Shown one piece after another: positions 60,849-64,000 of a DNA stretch of 64,000 nt. The stretch lies in assembly GCA_022823145.1 (NCBI GenBank), contig JAJDXS010000030.1, positions 1 through 64,000 of the forward strand, given 5' to 3'. Position numbers and translations under genes: made by a program. Numbering within the stretch: position 1 is the stretch's first letter; every line of letters begins with the position of its first letter. The notes beneath the pieces are model-generated. The model was not told the DNA's origin and searched no databases. It saw only the letters and a program-made list of their open reading frames with translations. Source of the DNA: Gemmatimonadota bacterium. GTDB taxonomy: Bacteria; Gemmatimonadota; Gemmatimonadetes; Longimicrobiales; Gaopeijiaceae.

Positions 60849-63446
60849 CTACTCCTCCCCTGCAGTGGTGAACGCCAACGCCCCGTCGGCGCCCCTGTCG
60901 ACCCGCACCGCACTCCCGGGCGCCACACCGCCGTCGAGGAGCGCCATCGCCAGCGGGTCCTGGACCAGCCGCTGCACGGCACGCTTGAGCGGACGGGCCC
61001 CGAACGCCGGATCGTAGCCTTCGCGGGCGATGATCTGCCTGGCCTCGTCGGAGACCGTGAGCGTCACGTCCTGGGTTGCGGCCAGCTTCGCCACACGGTG
61101 CAGCTGAAGGTCGACGATCTCCTCCAGGTCGCTTGGGGACAATGGCTTGAATACGACCACATCATCCACACGGTTAAGGAATTCGGGGCGGAAATGTTCC
61201 CTGAGACGCCGTCGCACCATCTCCTCGACGCCGCTCCAGGGGCCGGCTTCGGCGCGGGCCAGGATCTCGGGCCCGGCAATGTTCGAAGTCATGATGATGA
61301 CCGTGTTGCGGAAGTCGACGGTGCGGCCCTGGCCATCGGTGAGTCGGCCGTCGTCGAGGATCTGCAGAAAGATGTTGAAGACCTTGGGGTGCGCCTTCTC
61401 GACCTCGTCGAAGAGGATGACCGCGTGGGGACGGCGGCGCACGGCCTCCGTGAGCTGGCCGCCCTCGTCGTAGCCGACATAGCCCGGAGGCGCCCCCACC
61501 AGGCGCGAAGTGGCGTGGGCTTCCATGTACTCGGACATGTCGATGCGGACCATGGCGCGCTCGTCGTTGAAGAGGAACTCGGCCAGGGCGCGCGCGGTCT
61601 CGGTCTTCCCCACCCCGGTGGGCCCGAGGAAAAGGAACGAGCCGATGGGCCGGTTGGGATCCTGAATACCGGCGCGGGCGCGGCGGACGGCGCGTGAGAC
61701 GGCGCTCAGCGCCTTCTGCTGCCCGATGACCCGCCGGCCCAGGAGCGCCTCCAGGCCGGCCAGGCGCCTCCGTTCGGAGTCCAACAGGCGGGTGACGGGG
61801 ATACCGGTCCATTCGGCGACCACTTCGGCGATGTCGTCGGCGGTGACCTCTTCCTTCAGGAACTTGCCCTCGGTCTGCAGCGCGGCGAGGCGGTCCTCGA
61901 CCTTCTTGATGTCGGCCTCGGCGGCCGGGATCTCGGAGTACTGGATTTCGGCGGAGCGCCCCAGTTCGCCGCGGCGGGTCGCCTGCTCGGCCTCGGTGCG
62001 CAGGCCTTCCACGCGCTCCTTGAGCTGCTGGATGCGGGCGATCTGGATCTTCTCGGCCTGCCAGCGCGCCTTCATGGCCTGGCTGGACTCGCGCAGTTCG
62101 GAGAGCTCGGCGTCGACGCCGGCGAGGCGTTCGCGCGCGCCGCGGTCGTCCTCCCGCCCCAGTGCCTGCTTCTCGATCTCGAGCTGGATGATCCTTCGCT
62201 CCACTTCGTCGATCTCCTGGGGGAGGGAGTCGATCTCGATGCGCAGCCTGCTCCCCGCCTCGTCCATCAGGTCGATGGCCTTGTCGGGCAGGAAGCGGCC
62301 CCCCACGTAGCGGTCCGACAATCTGGCGGCGGCGATCAGCGCGTCATCAGTGATGCGCACGCCGTGGTGCACCTCGTAGCGCTCCCTGATGCCGCGCAGG
62401 ATCGTGATCGTGTCCTCGACCGAGGTGGGTGCCACGTAGACCGGCTGGAAGCGCCGCTCCAGCGCCGGATCCTTCTCGATGTGCTTGCGGTATTCGCCGA
62501 GCGTGGTGGCGCCGATCATGCGGAGGTCTCCGCGGGCGAGCGCGGGCTTGAGCATGTTGCCCGCGTCGACGGCGCCCTCGGCAGCGCCGGCGCCCACGAT
62601 GGTGTGCAGCTCGTCAATGAAGAGGATGAAGCGGCCTTCCGCTTCCGTGACCTCCTTGAGCACCGCCTTCATGCGCTGTTCGAAGTCGCCGCGGTACTTT
62701 GCGCCGGCGAGCATGGCGGAGATGTCGAGCGAGACGAGCTGCTTGCCGGAGAGCGACGTCGGCACGTCGCCCGCCACGATCCGCTGGGCCAGTCCCTCCG
62801 CGATCGCGGTCTTGCCCACGCCCGGCTCGCCGATCAGCACCGGGTTGTTCTTGGTGCGGCGGGCCAGGACCTTCATGACCCGGCGGATCTCGTCGTCGCG
62901 GCCGATGACGGGGTCGAGCCTTCCCCTGCGGGCGCGTTCCGTAAGGTCATGGGAGTAGCGCGTGAGCGCCTGGTACTTGTCCTCGGGATTCTGGTCGGTG
63001 ACGCGGTGGGAGCCGCGGATGGCCTCCAGAGCGGTATCGAGGCGGTCGCGCGTGACGCCGTGAGCCTTGAGGATGCGGGCGGCGTCGCTGCCCGCGGCCA
63101 TCAGCCCCAGCAGGAGGTGCTCGGTGGAGATGTAGGCGTCGCCGAGTTCACGGGCGGCTTCCTCCGCCGCGTCGAAGGCCCGGCGCAGGTGGCGGGATGC
63201 GCCCGGGACGGCTCCGCCGCTCACCCGAGCGCGTCTCCCCAGTTCGTCATCGACGGCTTGGGCGACCCTGTCGGGCGACACCTCCATCTTGTTGAGCACC
63301 GGCACCACCACGCCGTCTTCCTGCTCGAGGAGCGCCTTGAGCAGGTGGAGTCCCTCGAACTCGGGGTGTTCGGCGCGCCTGGCCTCTTTCGCGCCGGCGG
63401 CAACGGCCTCCGCGGCCTTCACGGTCAAACGGTCGGCGTTCAGCAT
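60849..63446 (-). CDS. clpB: ATP-dependent disaggregase ClpB
   Basis: 865 residues, standard ClpB length. N domain (1-150), AAA1 with GEPGVGKTA and [12 protein letters not shown], middle coiled-coil domain (about 400-525), AAA2 with GPTGVGKTE and [13 protein letters not shown], then sensor 2 ([18 protein letters not shown]). It resolves protein aggregates with DnaK. ATG 63446 was chosen for AGGAGATCG upstream. The array of palindromes at 63481-63600 sits 35-154 bp upstream and is the probable control region. Confidence 0.96.
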   Translation of the reverse strand: MLNADRLTVKAAEAVAAGAKEARRAEHPEFEGLHLLKALLEQEDGVVVPVLNKMEVSPDRVAQAVDDELGRRARVSGGAVPGASRHLRRAFDAAEEAARELGDAYISTEHLLLGLMAAGSDAARILKAHGVTRDRLDTALEAIRGSHRVTDQNPEDKYQALTRYSHDLTERARRGRLDPVIGRDDEIRRVMKVLARRTKNNPVLIGEPGVGKTAIAEGLAQRIVAGDVPTSLSGKQLVSLDISAMLAGAKYRGDFEQRMKAVLKEVTEAEGRFILFIDELHTIVGAGAAEGAVDAGNMLKPALARGDLRMIGATTLGEYRKHIEKDPALERRFQPVYVAPTSVEDTITILRGIRERYEVHHGVRITDDALIAAARLSDRYVGGRFLPDKAIDLMDEAGSRLRIEIDSLPQEIDEVERRIIQLEIEKQALGREDDRGARERLAGVDAELSELRESSQAMKARWQAEKIQIARIQQLKERVEGLRTEAEQATRRGELGRSAEIQYSEIPAAEADIKKVEDRLAALQTEGKFLKEEVTADDIAEVVAEWTGIPVTRLLDSERRRLAGLEALLGRRVIGQQKALSAVSRAVRRARAGIQDPNRPIGSFLFLGPTGVGKTETARALAEFLFNDERAMVRIDMSEYMEAHATSRLVGAPPGYVGYDEGGQLTEAVRRRPHAVILFDEVEKAHPKVFNIFLQILDDGRLTDGQGRTVDFRNTVIIMTSNIAGPEILARAEAGPWSGVEEMVRRRLREHFRPEFLNRVDDVVVFKPLSPSDLEEIVDLQLHRVAKLAATQDVTLTVSDEARQIIAREGYDPAFGARPLKRAVQRLVQDPLAMALLDGGVAPGSAVRVDRGADGALAFTTAGEE

Positions 63447-63480
63447 ATGTCGATCTCCTGTTGCGATTGCGTTCGGTAAA

Positions 63481-63600
63481 CTGCCACTTTGGCAGCGTCG
63501 GCGCGGTGCGGCGCCCGCTGAAGCCGGCCAAACCGGCAGAGGAACTGCCGAAATGGCAGGAAACCTGTCAGAATGGCTCGCGGGGCTGCCGTTTTGGCAG
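63481..63600. promoter_or_regulatory. Array of phased palindromes CTGCC-N5-GGCAG
   Basis: Three full 15-bp palindromes (63481-63495 CTGCCACTTTGGCAG; 63545-63559 CTGCCGAAATGGCAG; 63586-63600 CTGCCGTTTTGGCAG) and two degenerate copies (63525-63539; 63565-63579). Their centres are 44, 20, 20 and 21 bp apart, close to whole helical turns. They probably bind a dimeric regulator cooperatively on one DNA face, controlling clpB and perhaps the divergent OPT gene. Not CIRCE, HAIR or CtsR-like. Confidence 0.7.
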
Positions 63601-63695
63601 GCTTTCCCGGCAGCGGCGCGCGTGCATCTGACGTCACCATGGAAGATCCGGGCCACGCCCGGGCGACTCGACACCCCTGAAATCGAGGACACGAC

Positions 63696-64000
63696 ATGGC
63701 ATCGGTGGATCCCCCTGCCCGCAAGGGCCTCCCTCCGGAAGCGTACGAGGTCGTTCCGGGCAGCGAGTACCGCCCCTACGTGCCGCCCGACAAATCGATG
63801 GCGGAGTTCACCGTCAAGGCGGTGGTCGTCGGGATCCTGATGGCGGTGGTGTTCGGCGCCGCGAACGCCTATCTGGGGCTGCGGGTGGGGCTGACGGTGA
63901 GCGCCTCGATCCCCGCGGCGGTGATGGCGGTGGCGATCTTCCGCGCGTTCAGGCGCGGCACGATCCTCGAGACCAACATGGTGCAGACGATCGGCTCCGC
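63696..64000 (+). CDS. OPT-family oligopeptide transporter, N-terminal part (cut by window end)
   Basis: First 101 codons. The N-terminus is hydrophilic, then TM1 (TVKAVVVGILMAVVFGAANAY) and LGLRVGLTVSASIPAAVMAV, the characteristic start of OPT transporters (peptide or metal-siderophore uptake). It ends in ILETNMVQTIGS at the window edge. The ATG at 63696 has GAGGA upstream. Divergent from clpB; the palindrome array lies between. Confidence 0.85.
   Translation, partial: MASVDPPARKGLPPEAYEVVPGSEYRPYVPPDKSMAEFTVKAVVVGILMAVVFGAANAYLGLRVGLTVSASIPAAVMAVAIFRAFRRGTILETNMVQTIGS

Noticed and set aside
63481..63600. CIRCE (HrcA) or HspR/HAIR control of clpB
   Set aside because: The arms CTGCC/GGCAG with 5-bp centre match neither TTAGCACTC-N9-GAGTGCTAA nor CTTGAGT-N7-ACTCAAG.

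Overview
The window is high-GC bacterial DNA with closely packed genes, mostly on the minus strand. Gene content suggests a member of Gemmatimonadota or a close relative: several RND pumps, an S9 peptidase, a penicillin-acylase family enzyme, a six-bladed propeller protein, DUF4175/DUF4159 proteins, and a methylmalonyl-CoA epimerase beside a thioredoxin. This placement is an inference from gene content; no rRNA gene is present to confirm it.

Layout. 1-2385: the 3' end of a group II intron lies next to tadA and a LexA-family repressor that has lost its autocleavage residues. A decayed stretch follows, with remnants of an NCS2 permease and an IS1380-type transposase. 2386-9574: a heavy-metal efflux block (TolC-type channel, adaptor with a His-rich repeat, CusA/CzcA-type RND pump), divergent from a CDF metal exporter. 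9736-22341: a small His-rich membrane protein, then a minus-strand run of ispG, adaptor, TolC-type channel, two RND permeases and gltX. 22499-35004: a secreted S9 peptidase; a coupled macro-domain/nitrilase pair; a lipobox-bearing MscS channel coupled to a 1041-residue STAND-like protein with a degenerate P-loop; an AAA/ABC-type ATPase; and a penicillin-acylase family lipoprotein. 35376-48600: a propeller protein, tRNA-Ser(UGA) with an unusual inverted repeat, then minus-strand housekeeping genes (purH, purN, an MBL hydrolase, an IscA-type protein, gmhB, selA, an Ig-like lipoprotein, valS, a TonB-like protein, an FAH-family enzyme, a small membrane protein). 48723-59664: an apparent seven-gene operon (trxA, rsmI, DUF4159, DUF4175, TPR, a secreted 'asparagine synthetase B'-like protein, a JAMM-DinG helicase) in which five consecutive junctions are 4-nt overlaps. 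59753-64000: methylmalonyl-CoA epimerase, a small lipoprotein, clpB, and the start of an OPT-family transporter.

The points most worth a second look are: an array of 15-bp palindromes (CTGCC-N5-GGCAG) spaced by about two helical turns between clpB and the OPT gene; the MscS-lipoprotein/degenerate-STAND pair; the LexA protein lacking its Ser-Lys dyad; a tRNA-Ser whose 3' half is repeated in inverted orientation just downstream; and the JAMM-DinG fusion sitting in the tightly coupled envelope operon.

All family assignments were made by reading the sequence. No database search was run, and start sites were chosen from visible ribosome binding sites, gene overlaps and domain boundaries.
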